Assembly: GCA_017547175.1 (NCBI GenBank)
Contig: JAFYQI010000012.1
Coordinates: 78,716-142,715 of the forward strand
Source of the DNA: Alistipes sp.
GTDB lineage: Bacteria; Bacteroidota; Bacteroidia; Bacteroidales; Rikenellaceae
Length of the DNA: 64,000 nt
Reading direction: 5' to 3'
The notes beneath the pieces are model-generated. The model was not told where the DNA came from. It searched no databases and saw only the letters and a program-made list of their open reading frames with translations. Within the stretch, counting starts at the first letter, position 1, and each line of letters opens with the position of its first letter. The position numbers and the translations under genes were made by a program. This document shows, piece by piece, positions 36,410 to 45,705 of the stretch.

Positions 36410-37168
36410 ATGGATGTACTCATTATTGAAGATGAAACTGCGGCTGCACAAAATCTGCAAGCCATTTTACGTGAAGTAGCCCCCTCGGCTCGAGTGCTCG
36501 AGGTATTAGAAAGTGTGGATGAGAGCGTCGAGTGGCTGAATAGCCACCCTACACCCGATTTGCTCTTTATGGATATTCATTTGGCAGATGGAGAATCGTT
36601 TCGCATTTTGGATCGAATTGACATCAAAGCACCGGTCATCTTCACCACTGCCTACGATCAATATGCACTAGAGGCATTCCGTCTATGTAGTATTGACTAC
36701 CTGTTGAAGCCCATATCGACGGACGATGTGCGACGTGCGTTGGACAAACTGAGTCGCTTGACGGGTGGCGAGCGCGCTGAATATACGCCCCGCATCAAGC
36801 AAGCGGTGAAGGAGTATGAGGAGACCTTCTTGATTCATCTGCGTGACAAGATCATTCCTCTGCATCGCGATCAAATAGCATTTTGCTATACGGCAAATGA
36901 ACGAGTAATGGCATATGCTTTTGACGGAGAGGCCTACCCGATGGACCGTACGTTAGAGGCGTTACAGGCACAATTACCGGCTATTGATTTTTTTCGAGCC
37001 AATCGACAATTTATCGTCTCGAGACGTGCCGTACAAGAGATTACCGTTTGGTTTGGAAGTCGTTTGTCGCTCGCGCTGACGGTTGAAACGCCCGAGCGAA
37101 TTGTCATTTCAAAGGCTCGAGTTCCGGAATTTAAGTCGTGGCTGAGGTCGATTCGCGCTGGTGAATAG
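36410..37168 (+). CDS. LytTR-family response regulator
   Basis: 252 residues. Receiver domain with acidic pocket (IIEDE), phosphoacceptor D55 (LLFMDIHLAD), and the switch residues in FTTAYDQYALEAF and YLLKPI. The LytTR DNA-binding domain occupies about residues 140-248 (FLIHLRDKIIPLHRDQIAFCY and FFRANRQFIVSRRAVQEI). It receives phosphate from the LytS-type kinase encoded just upstream. The next genes, a Spy-like protein and an outer-membrane barrel on the same strand, are possible targets. Confidence 0.95.
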   Translation: MDVLIIEDETAAAQNLQAILREVAPSARVLEVLESVDESVEWLNSHPTPDLLFMDIHLADGESFRILDRIDIKAPVIFTTAYDQYALEAFRLCSIDYLLKPISTDDVRRALDKLSRLTGGERAEYTPRIKQAVKEYEETFLIHLRDKIIPLHRDQIAFCYTANERVMAYAFDGEAYPMDRTLEALQAQLPAIDFFRANRQFIVSRRAVQEITVWFGSRLSLALTVETPERIVISKARVPEFKSWLRSIRAGE

Positions 37169-37266
37169 CTGTTTCACCGTCTGAAAACTGGCGATTCGCC
37201 CCTGCATGGCAATAATGTAAAGTGAGAAGGCGTTGTATTTATGCAAACCTTAAAAAGTAAACTATT

Positions 37267-37770
37267 ATGAAAAAGATGGTAAGTGTAGCCTTCGCGGCTT
37301 TGATGATGATTTTTGCCGTCGATGTGATGGCACAACCTCCCCGTGGTGGGTTTGGTGGTCCGCAGTTCAGCCCCGAGCAGATGGCTCAGCGCCAAACCGA
37401 ACAGATGGTTCGCGAATTAGGTCTGTCGCCCAAGCAGGCCGAGCAGGTCTATCGTATCCAGATAGAGCGCTCGAAGCGCATGCAAGAGGCCTTCCGTGGC
37501 GGTCGTCCCGAGCCGGGTTTTGGACGTGAAGATATGCACCAGAAGATGATGCAGGAGCAGCGCCATGTGGCCGAGCAGTATAAGCGTATCCTGAGTCCCC
37601 AGCAGTACGCTAAGTGGGAGCAGATGCAGCAGCGCGGACCGGGCATGCGTGGGGGTCAACATGGACCGCAGCAGATGGGTCCTGCACCGAAACCGATGCA
37701 CGACAAGGACTGCAAATGCGATAAGAAAGCTCCCAAAAAGGATAAGAAAGCCAAGAAGGGCAAGAAGTAA
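37267..37770 (+). CDS. Spy/DUF4890-like periplasmic protein
   Basis: 167 residues with a signal peptide (MKKMVSVAFAALMMIFAVDVMA). The mature protein starts with a Gly/Pro/Phe-rich stretch (QPPRGGFGGPQF), then two helical segments rich in Gln, Arg and Met (MVRELGLSPKQAEQVYRIQIERSKRM and MMQEQRHVAEQYKRILSPQQYAKWEQMQQ), resembling LTXXQ/Spy-type envelope chaperones and DUF4890. The tail has HDKDCKCDKK and a lysine repeat, possibly metal-binding or RNA/anion-binding. It follows a LytTR pair, fitting an envelope-stress role (inference). Confidence 0.72.
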   Translation: MKKMVSVAFAALMMIFAVDVMAQPPRGGFGGPQFSPEQMAQRQTEQMVRELGLSPKQAEQVYRIQIERSKRMQEAFRGGRPEPGFGREDMHQKMMQEQRHVAEQYKRILSPQQYAKWEQMQQRGPGMRGGQHGPQQMGPAPKPMHDKDCKCDKKAPKKDKKAKKGKK

Positions 37771-37780
37771 ATCGTGAAAT

Positions 37781-37808
37781 GGGGTGTCAATCGGTCGATT
37801 GACGCCTC
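37781..37808 (+). terminator. Terminator of the Spy-like gene
   Basis: GGGGTGTCAATCG / CGATTGACGCCTC stem with two wobble pairs, followed by five Ts, 10 bases past the stop. Confidence 0.75.
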
Positions 37809-37835
37809 TTTTTGGTCGTTTCACCTTGATGATAC

Positions 37836-37858
37836 AATGTTTTTTATTAAAAAACATT
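37836..37858. promoter_or_regulatory. Perfect AT-rich inverted repeat ahead of the barrel gene
   Basis: AATGTTTTTT-ATT-AAAAAACATT, two perfect 10-base arms. It overlaps a near-consensus -7 box TATTTTCG at 37858-37865, so it may be an operator. It is separate from the terminator at 37781-37808. Confidence 0.4.
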
Positions 37859-37897
37859 ATTTTCGCATACATTATCCATCAAAATTAGGCACAGAAA

Positions 37898-40800
37898 ATG
37901 AAACAATGTTTGTTGACATGTGTGATGCTATTTTTAGCAGCCACCGTTTTTGCTCAACAGGGTAAAATTTCAGCTACCGTATTGGATGCCGAGACCAACG
38001 AGACGGTCATCGGAGCGGTGGTTGCAGTTGCACCGACAGGTCAAAGCGACAAGGCACAACACACAACAACCGGTTATGGAGGTCTCTTCACGACCGCCTC
38101 ACTCCCCTATGGAGAGTATCAGCTAGTAATCTCATTCATGGGTTACAATAACTACGAGACGACGGTAAAGGTCGATAAGCCGAAAATCAATTTGGGTAAA
38201 ATTAGCCTTAAGGCGGGTGTCGAGATCGAATCGGTCGTTAAGGAGGTAAAGGCAATCCGTGCTTCCCAAAAGGGTGACACGATCAGCTACAATGCCTCGG
38301 CCTTCAAAGTGACGCAGGATGCCGATGTAGAGGGCCTGCTGAAGAAGATGCCCGGTATCACCGTGACCGACGGTAAGGTAGAGACGCAGGGTGAAGAGGT
38401 GAAGAAGATCTTCGTCGATGGTAAGGAGTTCTTCGGTGAGGATGTAACAACGGCCATCAAAACGTTGCCGGCCGAGGCGGTGGATCGCATCGAGGTTTAC
38501 AACAAGCTCTCGGATGCAGCCGAGTTCTCGGGTATGGACGACGGCGAGGGCTTCAAAGCGCTCAATATCGTAACGCGCAGCAATATGCGCCAGGGCAAGT
38601 TCGGTAAGGTTTATGCCGGTGTCGGCTATGATGCTGAAGATGGTGCCACGGATCGCTTCAAATATTTGGCGGGTGGTAATGTCAATATCTTCGATGGCAA
38701 AAATCGTATTTCGGTATTGGCACTCTTCAATAATGTCAATCAACAGAACTTCTCGTTCGAGGATATCCTGGGTGTCTCGGGTGGCGGCGGAGGAGGAGGC
38801 CGTGGCGGCGTAGGTGCCTATATGATGCGTCCGCAGAGCGGTATTGCCAAGGTGAATGCCATCGGTTTGAACTACTCGGCTCAGTGGGGCAAAAAGGAGC
38901 AGGTAACTTTCCAGGGTAGCTATTTCTTCAACAACACCAATACGGATAACCGCACGACGACCGAGAAGTGGTACGAGGCACCGATGTTGCTCGATACGTT
39001 GTATACGCGCGGCTCATCGCACACGGTCGGCAACAATCACCGCTTCAATGCCCGCATCGAGTGGAAGATCAACGAGAATCACAACCTGATGATTCGTCCA
39101 TCGTTCAGCTTCCAGTCGAACAGCCCGCTGTCAAATACGCTCGGCTGGCAGTTTGGTGCTCCCGAAATGGGTGGTAGCGGTTATAGCTATACGGACAACT
39201 TCAGCGAGTCGAATCGTCAGGGTTATAACTTCAATACGCGCATGGTCTATCGTGCCAAGCTGGGTAAGGATGGCCGCACGATCACTGTAAATGGTTCGGT
39301 GCGTTATGGCGATCGTGATAACGAGAGCCGTTCGTGGTCGAACGAAATGGGTTCGCAATCGGAGCGTCCCGAGGGTGATGATGTATGGGCTTGGGACCCG
39401 ACCAACTATACCGATTTACGCTACCTGCGCAACATCTTCCCCACAAAGAGCTTTGACGTGCAGGGTGAGGCAACCTATACCGAGCCGGTAGCCAAATATG
39501 CTCAGGTGAGCCTGCAGTATCGCGCCAATTACGAAAGTGACGAGAACGACAGATCGTCGTACATCACGGGTGAGGATTTCTCGATTATGGGCTTGATTCC
39601 CGATCCCTCGCTCTCGAATATGTATGAGCGTTCGAATATCGAACATCGTGTGGGTCCGGGTTTCCGCTACTCGAAGAATCGCAACACGTTCGTAGCTAAT
39701 GTCTACTACCAGGCTTCACAGCTCGAGGGTGAGGTGTTGAGTGGTCAGGTTGTGGGCGACGGCGGTCCGATTAAGTACGACTACGAGAATGTGACCTACT
39801 TCATGATGGGTCAGCTGCAGCCCAACCAGCAGAATTCCTTGCGTCTGCGCGTGCGTTCGAATACAGGCACACCGTCGATCGAGAATTTGCAAAACATCTT
39901 CGACGTGTCGAACATGCAGAGCATCTCGCGTGGTAACCCCTACCTGAAGCCCTCGTACAACCACAACATCAATTTCCACTACACGCATTCGAGCCTGGAG
40001 AAGGGACGTACCTTTATGTGGATGTTCTCGTGGAATAAGACGCAAAATGCGACGGTTACCCACCTCGTGCAATCGACGCCGAATCGACCGATCGAGATTT
40101 CGCTGACCGACTCGGAGGGCACGGTTACGAACTACACGCCCAATTATTTCTCGCAACCGGTCAACATGGATGGTCAGTGGGGCATCAATACGATGTTGAT
40201 GTACGGTACGCCGATATCGTTCCTCAAGTCGAACTTTAACATGATGGGTGGTGTAAACTACTCGAAGACCCCCTCGATGGTTGGTGGTGAGGTTTCGACC
40301 GATGGCACGATTCAGGGTGGCGAGCGCAACGACGCTGAGAACATGGGTTACTTCTTCCGCGCCGTTTTGGGTTCGAATATATCGGAGAACGTAGACTTCA
40401 CCTTGTCGTGGAATGGTAATTACAACGAGGCCAAGAACTCATTGGCTACGGCCGGTGCCAAGAATAAATACTTCAGCCACACGGCAAATGCTGCGATGAA
40501 GTTCGTGCTTCCTTGGAGCCTTACGCTGACGGCCAATGCGGCCTATTCGCAGTATCTCGGTATCACGAACGATTATAACGAAGATTACCTAATCTGCAAC
40601 CTCTTCCTCGGCAAAAAGGTGTTCAAGAACAAACAAGGTGAGATTCTGATTGGTGTCAATGACTTGTTGAACGAAAACAGTGTCGCATTCTCGCGTACGA
40701 CCGGTTCGGGATACACCCAGAACACGACCAACCTTTCTATGGGACGCTATTACATGCTCCAATTTACCTATAATTTGCGCATCTTCGGCAAGAAGGGTTC

Positions 40801-40906
40801 GCGCAATATCGAAGATTACGAAACTTCGGGCCAACGAGAGTTCCGTCAACATCACCGGATGATGGGGCCTCCTCCGGGAGGAGGTGGTGGTTTCGGCCCT
40901 CACTAA
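37898..40906 (+). CDS. Outer-membrane beta-barrel protein, TonB-receptor-like
   Basis: 1002 residues. Signal peptide (1-19), a carboxypeptidase-regulatory-like domain (22-105: GKISATVLDAETNETVIGAVVAV), a plug-like region (115-225, VEGLLKKMPGITV and KKIFVDGKEFFGEDVTTAIKTLPAEAVDRIEVYNK), then a long barrel. This matches the OMP_b-brl_3 group of TonB-dependent-receptor-like proteins that lack a SusD partner. A glycine run (VSGGGGGGGRGGVG, about residue 290) sits in an early loop, and the protein ends MMGPPPGGGGGFGPH, echoing the Gly-rich start of the Spy-like neighbour. No nearby SusD. Substrate unknown. Confidence 0.88.
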   Translation: MKQCLLTCVMLFLAATVFAQQGKISATVLDAETNETVIGAVVAVAPTGQSDKAQHTTTGYGGLFTTASLPYGEYQLVISFMGYNNYETTVKVDKPKINLGKISLKAGVEIESVVKEVKAIRASQKGDTISYNASAFKVTQDADVEGLLKKMPGITVTDGKVETQGEEVKKIFVDGKEFFGEDVTTAIKTLPAEAVDRIEVYNKLSDAAEFSGMDDGEGFKALNIVTRSNMRQGKFGKVYAGVGYDAEDGATDRFKYLAGGNVNIFDGKNRISVLALFNNVNQQNFSFEDILGVSGGGGGGGRGGVGAYMMRPQSGIAKVNAIGLNYSAQWGKKEQVTFQGSYFFNNTNTDNRTTTEKWYEAPMLLDTLYTRGSSHTVGNNHRFNARIEWKINENHNLMIRPSFSFQSNSPLSNTLGWQFGAPEMGGSGYSYTDNFSESNRQGYNFNTRMVYRAKLGKDGRTITVNGSVRYGDRDNESRSWSNEMGSQSERPEGDDVWAWDPTNYTDLRYLRNIFPTKSFDVQGEATYTEPVAKYAQVSLQYRANYESDENDRSSYITGEDFSIMGLIPDPSLSNMYERSNIEHRVGPGFRYSKNRNTFVANVYYQASQLEGEVLSGQVVGDGGPIKYDYENVTYFMMGQLQPNQQNSLRLRVRSNTGTPSIENLQNIFDVSNMQSISRGNPYLKPSYNHNINFHYTHSSLEKGRTFMWMFSWNKTQNATVTHLVQSTPNRPIEISLTDSEGTVTNYTPNYFSQPVNMDGQWGINTMLMYGTPISFLKSNFNMMGGVNYSKTPSMVGGEVSTDGTIQGGERNDAENMGYFFRAVLGSNISENVDFTLSWNGNYNEAKNSLATAGAKNKYFSHTANAAMKFVLPWSLTLTANAAYSQYLGITNDYNEDYLICNLFLGKKVFKNKQGEILIGVNDLLNENSVAFSRTTGSGYTQNTTNLSMGRYYMLQFTYNLRIFGKKGSRNIEDYETSGQREFRQHHRMMGPPPGGGGGFGPH

Positions 40907-40922
40907 AACGATGTCCCGAACA

Positions 40923-40949
40923 GAAGGGTGAGCGTGCTGCTCACCCTTC
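40923..40949. terminator. Terminator shared by the barrel gene and the export operon
   Basis: GAAGGGTGAGC-GTGCT-GCTCACCCTTC with T-rich sequence after it on plus. The convergent export operon stops at 40951. Confidence 0.85.
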
Positions 40950-40950
40950 G

Positions 40951-42051
40951 TCATTTTTTGATAGCAGATCGAATGACCACCATACCGTAGAGTAGCAGTT
41001 GTACGAAGAGGAGTATAATCTCCTCTCTTATCTCATAGCAGGATGCTCCCATCGACCGCAGACGGATATAACCTTCGATAGCAGGTGAGCTGGGGAAGAC
41101 ACGTCCTATAGCATAGAGCCAACTCGGCATGGATTCTTGCGGGAATGAGACACCACTGATCATCAGCAGAGGAATCGAGCACCAGAATAGCAGCAAGAGT
41201 GGCTCTTCACGAAAACGGAAAAAGCGGCTGGTGGCAAGCGCAAAGAGTACGACTACAAGCAGGTAGAGCAATAGAAAGAGCATAACGGATAGCGGGGAAC
41301 CGTTGTTTGGTAGATAAAATAGTTGGCTGTTGACCGCGAATAGCCACAACGTGGTGGGTAGATAAAGCAACACGACCGCAATCCCCTGCCCTGCTGTTTC
41401 CCACAATGCATACGTCTTTTTCCCGGCACGCAACATGCCAATACCAAGCCATAATGTCTGCTGCAGGATGAGTATTAAAATAGCTGGATCAACGTAGCTA
41501 CCGTAGCCTGTTATAGGGTTGAAGAGGGTGCGCTGCACTTCATCAAGTGGATAGGCATTTGTCACCGGTGATTCAAAGGAGGGTGTATGATCGATGAGCC
41601 TCGCCACCTCGACTCGAATACGCTCGGAGGTAAGCATAGTAGCGAGGTAACTATAAAGTGCTCGATAGATCAAAAAATAGCCTCCGTCAAGGAAAAGGGT
41701 CACTGAACTTTGTTGCAAGCCGTTGATCTGTTCAGCGAAATTTGGCGGGATGAAGACAATCCCATACACCTCACGTGCATAGAGCAGATGACGAGCCTCT
41801 TCCAAATCGGGAACCGCATAAGCAATCCGGCACGCTGATCCACCGGCCACCTTTTGAGCTAAAGAACGACTTTCGGGGCTATGACTCAGATCGACCCATG
41901 CAATTGGCACTTCGCGTATCACCTCCGGAGCATATGCAGCCGAGTAGATCGTGGCGTAGATCAGAGGCGCACCCACCATCACAAGCAAGATGCCCTCATC
42001 ATGGCCTATTCTGCGCAAGGTGGATACAACTTCATCATAGATTCGTTTCAT
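40951..42051 (-). CDS. ABC-2 type transporter permease (distal)
   Basis: 366 residues from the ATG at 42051, which overlaps the upstream stop (ATGA). Topology is one N-terminal helix (ILLVMVGAPLIYATIYSAAY), a periplasmic domain of about 150 residues, then about five helices, the ABC2_membrane_3 layout of drug- or protein-export permeases (YhhJ/YbhR type). LLMISGVSFPQESMPSWLYAIGRVFPSSPAIEGYIRL is the conserved cytoplasmic-to-helix region. It is the last gene of the TolC-HlyD-permease-permease operon. No ATPase gene is adjacent. Confidence 0.88.
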   Translation of the reverse strand: MKRIYDEVVSTLRRIGHDEGILLVMVGAPLIYATIYSAAYAPEVIREVPIAWVDLSHSPESRSLAQKVAGGSACRIAYAVPDLEEARHLLYAREVYGIVFIPPNFAEQINGLQQSSVTLFLDGGYFLIYRALYSYLATMLTSERIRVEVARLIDHTPSFESPVTNAYPLDEVQRTLFNPITGYGSYVDPAILILILQQTLWLGIGMLRAGKKTYALWETAGQGIAVVLLYLPTTLWLFAVNSQLFYLPNNGSPLSVMLFLLLYLLVVVLFALATSRFFRFREEPLLLLFWCSIPLLMISGVSFPQESMPSWLYAIGRVFPSSPAIEGYIRLRSMGASCYEIREEIILLFVQLLLYGMVVIRSAIKK

Positions 42052-43214
42052 AAGCGACCTCGGTATTTGGGATCGGTCAATATGCTTTTCAAGCGTGGGA
42101 TTGTCACCCATGGCAACAAAACAAAAGACAGTAAAGAGCAGGTTGCGCTGAACGAATAACGTACCGGTGCACCACGCAAGAGTTGATCGACTACAATCTC
42201 CATATAGTGGGTAAACGGGAAGAGGTTACTCAATACTCGAAAAGGTTGCCACATAGCTATTGCAGGAAATGTCATTCCCGAAAAGGTGAAGGCCAATACA
42301 GCATATCCGCCACCCAGCGAGAGCGCCAATCGCATATTTCCCGTGATGGCAACAAGCATTACGCCAATACTTTGATAGGCGGCCAATAGTAACCAGGAAG
42401 AGCAAAGTAACCAAAACAGTGATCCATGAATCGGGATTGCCATTATATAGTGCCACAATATGATCATGAGGATAACCATTACCATACCCGACACGATAAT
42501 CGGAGCCATTTTACAGATTAAAGCCTTCGACAGTCGGTAATCGGCTCCTGCAAGCCATTCGTCAGAAGTTCCATATTTGAGTTCGCGCCCAACGGCGTAA
42601 ATGGTGGCCATCGAGGTCAGGATAATGAGCATCATCGGCAGAAAAACAGGAGCAAGATAGGTCCCATAGTTCAGCGATGGGTTGAAGAGCGTATGACTCC
42701 GGATACAAATCGGACATAGCGTTGGTTGTGTAGCCGGAGGTTGAATACCATTCTCCTCGAAGCGTTGGAGTTGCCATTTAGAGGTAAAAGCATCTGCGGC
42801 CTCTTCAACAACCGCGCTCACCTGCCCTTCCGTTGAAAGATTTGTACCTGATATGGCTGTAAAAATTGTAGCTCGTTGACCTTGGATGAGATGGGCTGCA
42901 AACTGATCGGGAATAACGATAACGGCCGAGATTCGTTCCTCACGTATTCCGCGTTCTGCCGCCACGAATGTGGTATAGTCAGCCTCTATCTGTAAGCGTT
43001 TCGAGAGATCGAGCTCCTGCTCAAAAGCACGAGAAAGATCGGTGTGATCTTCATCAATTACAGCAACAGAAATTGAGCGAATCACACCATCACCGAACAA
43101 AACGACAAAAAACAGCATGGCTGCAAGGGGTAACCAAACTTGCAATAAGCGGGAGGTGCGATCATACCGCAAATAACGTATTTCACGCTTCAGAAGCGCT
43201 TTATAGCCACTCAT
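42048..43214 (-). CDS. ABC-2 type transporter permease (proximal)
   Basis: 388 residues, a paralogue of the next permease. N-terminal helix (SRLLQVWLPLAAMLFFVVLF), a periplasmic domain of about 150 residues (SVAVIDEDHTDLSRAFEQELDLS onward), then helices ending in TFSGMTFPAIAMWQPFRVLSNLFPFTHYMEIVVDQLLRG. The two half-size permeases probably form the membrane heterodimer. It overlaps the HlyD gene and the second permease by 4 bases each, so translation is coupled throughout. Confidence 0.88.
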   Translation of the reverse strand: MSGYKALLKREIRYLRYDRTSRLLQVWLPLAAMLFFVVLFGDGVIRSISVAVIDEDHTDLSRAFEQELDLSKRLQIEADYTTFVAAERGIREERISAVIVIPDQFAAHLIQGQRATIFTAISGTNLSTEGQVSAVVEEAADAFTSKWQLQRFEENGIQPPATQPTLCPICIRSHTLFNPSLNYGTYLAPVFLPMMLIILTSMATIYAVGRELKYGTSDEWLAGADYRLSKALICKMAPIIVSGMVMVILMIILWHYIMAIPIHGSLFWLLCSSWLLLAAYQSIGVMLVAITGNMRLALSLGGGYAVLAFTFSGMTFPAIAMWQPFRVLSNLFPFTHYMEIVVDQLLRGAPVRYSFSATCSLLSFVLLPWVTIPRLKSILTDPKYRGRL

Positions 43215-44200
43215 CGCAGTATCTGATTACGGTTGATTAAGACTGTCATCCCAGGCCGTAATGAGAACCCCTGACCCAATGGAACGGCTTTAATCTTAAA
43301 CGTGCGCAGATCAAACCCGCCCTCACTACGCGTAGCACTGAAGCTCGTATAATCTGCCTCAGATGCAATATAGCTAACTTGGAACGAAACGCTTTGATTG
43401 AGCGCTGGAACAACTGCATCAAATGTAGTCCCGATGCGAAATTCGGGGAGCAACTCCTCGCGGATATTTAACAACGCATAACACGTACTTAAATCAAGAA
43501 TCGTAACAACAGGCAATCCGGCACCAACCACCTCACCGGTTTCGGCCGAGAGTGTCGATATCTCTCCGTCACTCGGCGCATAGACTGATGCATCGGCTCG
43601 GTATGCTTCAACCTCAGCTACAACACCTGCCGCTTCGCTCACTTTGGCTCGAGCTGCAGCCTTTACCTCGCTGCGTGCTCCGGCAAGTGCCAATTCATAC
43701 TGTGCGCGAGCAGCTTTGGTGTCGGCCTCTCGAAGCGCATAATTGGCTACAACTTCGTCATATTGTTGAGCAGGAACGACTCCCTCTTGGTAAAGCCGCG
43801 TAATACGATCATAACTCTGTTGAGCTAAACGAAGTGCTGCCTCGGCTTTCTGCACCAGGCTCCATGCCGTCTCGATCTGTTCGATTCGCGCGCCCTGCAT
43901 TACTTCTTGATCCATGGCTTCAGCCGCTTGCTCGAGTGCTCTGGCCTGACGAAGTTTGGCATCAATTTCGGGAGTGGAAAGGGTGTACAAAAGATCTCCT
44001 TTTCGTACAAAATCGCCCTCTGCCACTGTTAACAGGTCGATCCGTCCAGCAATTTTCGAGGCTGCTCGATAACTTTTACATTCGATCACCCCTTGCAAAA
44101 AGGCAGGGTGCGAGTGGCTTATCTGATGATTCAGCATGAGCGCCAAAGCTACGATTACAGCGACGACAACTATCAGGAGTACAATAGGATTGTATTTCAT
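43211..44200 (-). CDS. HlyD-family periplasmic adaptor
   Basis: 329 residues with one N-terminal membrane helix (IVLLIVVVAVIVALALML). The biotinyl-lipoyl-like hairpin flanks a long coiled coil rich in Ala, Glu and Gln (RQARALEQAAEAMDQEVMQG through VAEVEAYR), as in HlyD/EmrA/YbhG adaptors. VYAPSDGEISTLSAETGEVVGAGLPVVTILDL marks the return lipoyl half, followed by the beta-barrel domain. It links the inner-membrane permeases to the TolC-like channel encoded upstream. Confidence 0.92.
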   Translation of the reverse strand: MKYNPIVLLIVVVAVIVALALMLNHQISHSHPAFLQGVIECKSYRAASKIAGRIDLLTVAEGDFVRKGDLLYTLSTPEIDAKLRQARALEQAAEAMDQEVMQGARIEQIETAWSLVQKAEAALRLAQQSYDRITRLYQEGVVPAQQYDEVVANYALREADTKAARAQYELALAGARSEVKAAARAKVSEAAGVVAEVEAYRADASVYAPSDGEISTLSAETGEVVGAGLPVVTILDLSTCYALLNIREELLPEFRIGTTFDAVVPALNQSVSFQVSYIASEADYTSFSATRSEGGFDLRTFKIKAVPLGQGFSLRPGMTVLINRNQILR

Positions 44201-45630
44201 GGTTGGTCGATTTGAAAGGTGACGGATTGAGTGAAAATACTGTGGAGATATGTTCCGATCGTGTCGCTGACACCAACTGCCTCAAGCAGTTGTGCCAATG
44301 CAACTACAAAGTGGTACGCTGCCTCAAGTCGTTTGAGCCTGACAGCAGCATATTCCAGTTCGGCATCCAGTAGAACAATGGCAGAGATAATCCCCTCACA
44401 GAAGGCAATGCGTTGATCACGCAGATAGGCATATGCAAAATCAAGCGATTTTTGCATTGTATAAAACTCATCTCGGGCTGCCTGTAATTTATTGTAATAT
44501 TCTTCGATCAACGCTCTCATAGCTTCATGGGCCTCACATTCCAGAGTTTCGTAACGCGTTGTGGTCAGCTTTGCTATGCGGTACTGCTCGTTACGACGGA
44601 AGCCGTCGAAGAGCATAAAACGCAACGAAATTCCAACAGCCCAACGTGGAGCCATACCCGAGAGTTGATAATCACAAACGACTCCCCCACCTAAGGCTAC
44701 TATTTCGGGAAAAAAGGCGGCACGTTTGGCTCGAACCTCCTCACGCGATAATTGAACGGCCAACTCACTGCGACGGAGCAACGGATTATTGGCTGTTGCA
44801 CACCTGGTAAAATAGGATATCGAAGGCAGCGAATCAACGACAAAGAGTGAGGTAATCGGGCGCAACGATGTGTTGAGCGAATCAATTCCCAACGAGGTTT
44901 GCAGTGCACGGCTCAACGTGGCACATTGTAGAAGAGAAGAGTCATAGTCACGCTGTGCTTCGGAGAGTCGATAGGCCACATAGAGTCGTTCGGAGCGAGC
45001 AATCATCCCCTCTTGCTCCAATTGTTCGGCATTACGCATATGGCCCTGCAATACATCAAGTGCTTGGCTTTTGACTGCCGTTGCCTCTTGTGCAAGCGCT
45101 AAGCCGAAATAGCGCACGATCAGTTCTGTGTAAAGGCGATCCTGAACGGAGTGGCGAGAGGCTTGACTAAGTTCGATCTGAAGCTCGGCAGCACGATTTG
45201 CTGCATGAATGCGTCCACCCATCCAGAGTGGAACGGTGACACCGATTCCAGCAACTGCAACATTGCGCTGTTGTAGCGTGAGTTGCCAATCACTTTGTAA
45301 AAGAGGGGTAAGCAACTCTTCAAAAGCGGGCGTAAATGAGGTCGACAATAGGTTTTTAAGCGGCGTTTTTGCGCCGTTGAGATTGAGCCCGATGGGCCGT
45401 TGCAAGTGGCTATAGCCACCCTCAATCACCACTTCAGGCGCATACAAGCCTTTTGCGGCCCGTCGTTCGTGACGGGCTATTGCGACTCCTTGCGTTGCAG
45501 CCTCGAGCGCCGGATGTTGTCGCAACATAAGCTGTATTGCCTCCTTGAGAGTCAACGGATGCTCCTCAGCCGACACTTCGGTCGAGAGAGCGCACAACGT
45601 AGCGAGCAGGATGGAATAGAGGAATTTCAT
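44197..45630 (-). CDS. TolC-family outer-membrane channel
   Basis: 477 residues from the ATG at 45630; a GTG at 45639 would add three residues. Signal peptide MKFLYSILLATLCALSTEVSA, then HPLTLKEAIQLMLRQHPALEAA, the usual TolC start. Two repeats of long helices with beta strands follow (GYSHLQRPIGLN and LGGGVVCDYQLSGM are strand regions). It is the first gene of the four-gene export operon, overlapping hlyD by 4 bases. Product exported is unknown; small toxic compounds are the usual guess. Confidence 0.92.
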   Translation of the reverse strand: MKFLYSILLATLCALSTEVSAEEHPLTLKEAIQLMLRQHPALEAATQGVAIARHERRAAKGLYAPEVVIEGGYSHLQRPIGLNLNGAKTPLKNLLSTSFTPAFEELLTPLLQSDWQLTLQQRNVAVAGIGVTVPLWMGGRIHAANRAAELQIELSQASRHSVQDRLYTELIVRYFGLALAQEATAVKSQALDVLQGHMRNAEQLEQEGMIARSERLYVAYRLSEAQRDYDSSLLQCATLSRALQTSLGIDSLNTSLRPITSLFVVDSLPSISYFTRCATANNPLLRRSELAVQLSREEVRAKRAAFFPEIVALGGGVVCDYQLSGMAPRWAVGISLRFMLFDGFRRNEQYRIAKLTTTRYETLECEAHEAMRALIEEYYNKLQAARDEFYTMQKSLDFAYAYLRDQRIAFCEGIISAIVLLDAELEYAAVRLKRLEAAYHFVVALAQLLEAVGVSDTIGTYLHSIFTQSVTFQIDQP

Positions 45631-45651
45631 ATCCTGCACTCATAACGAGAA

Positions 45652-45676
45652 GCGAGCCATCGGTTGGATGACTCGC
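45652..45676. promoter_or_regulatory. Hairpin between ribD and tolC
   Basis: GCGAG-C-CATC / GATG-A-CTCGC with a 5-base loop. No T run follows on the minus strand, so it is more likely an RNA processing or regulatory hairpin than a terminator. It is 22 bases ahead of the tolC start. Confidence 0.35.
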
Positions 45677-45705
45677 CCTTTGCGCTATATATAGGCTCTT
45701 TTAAG

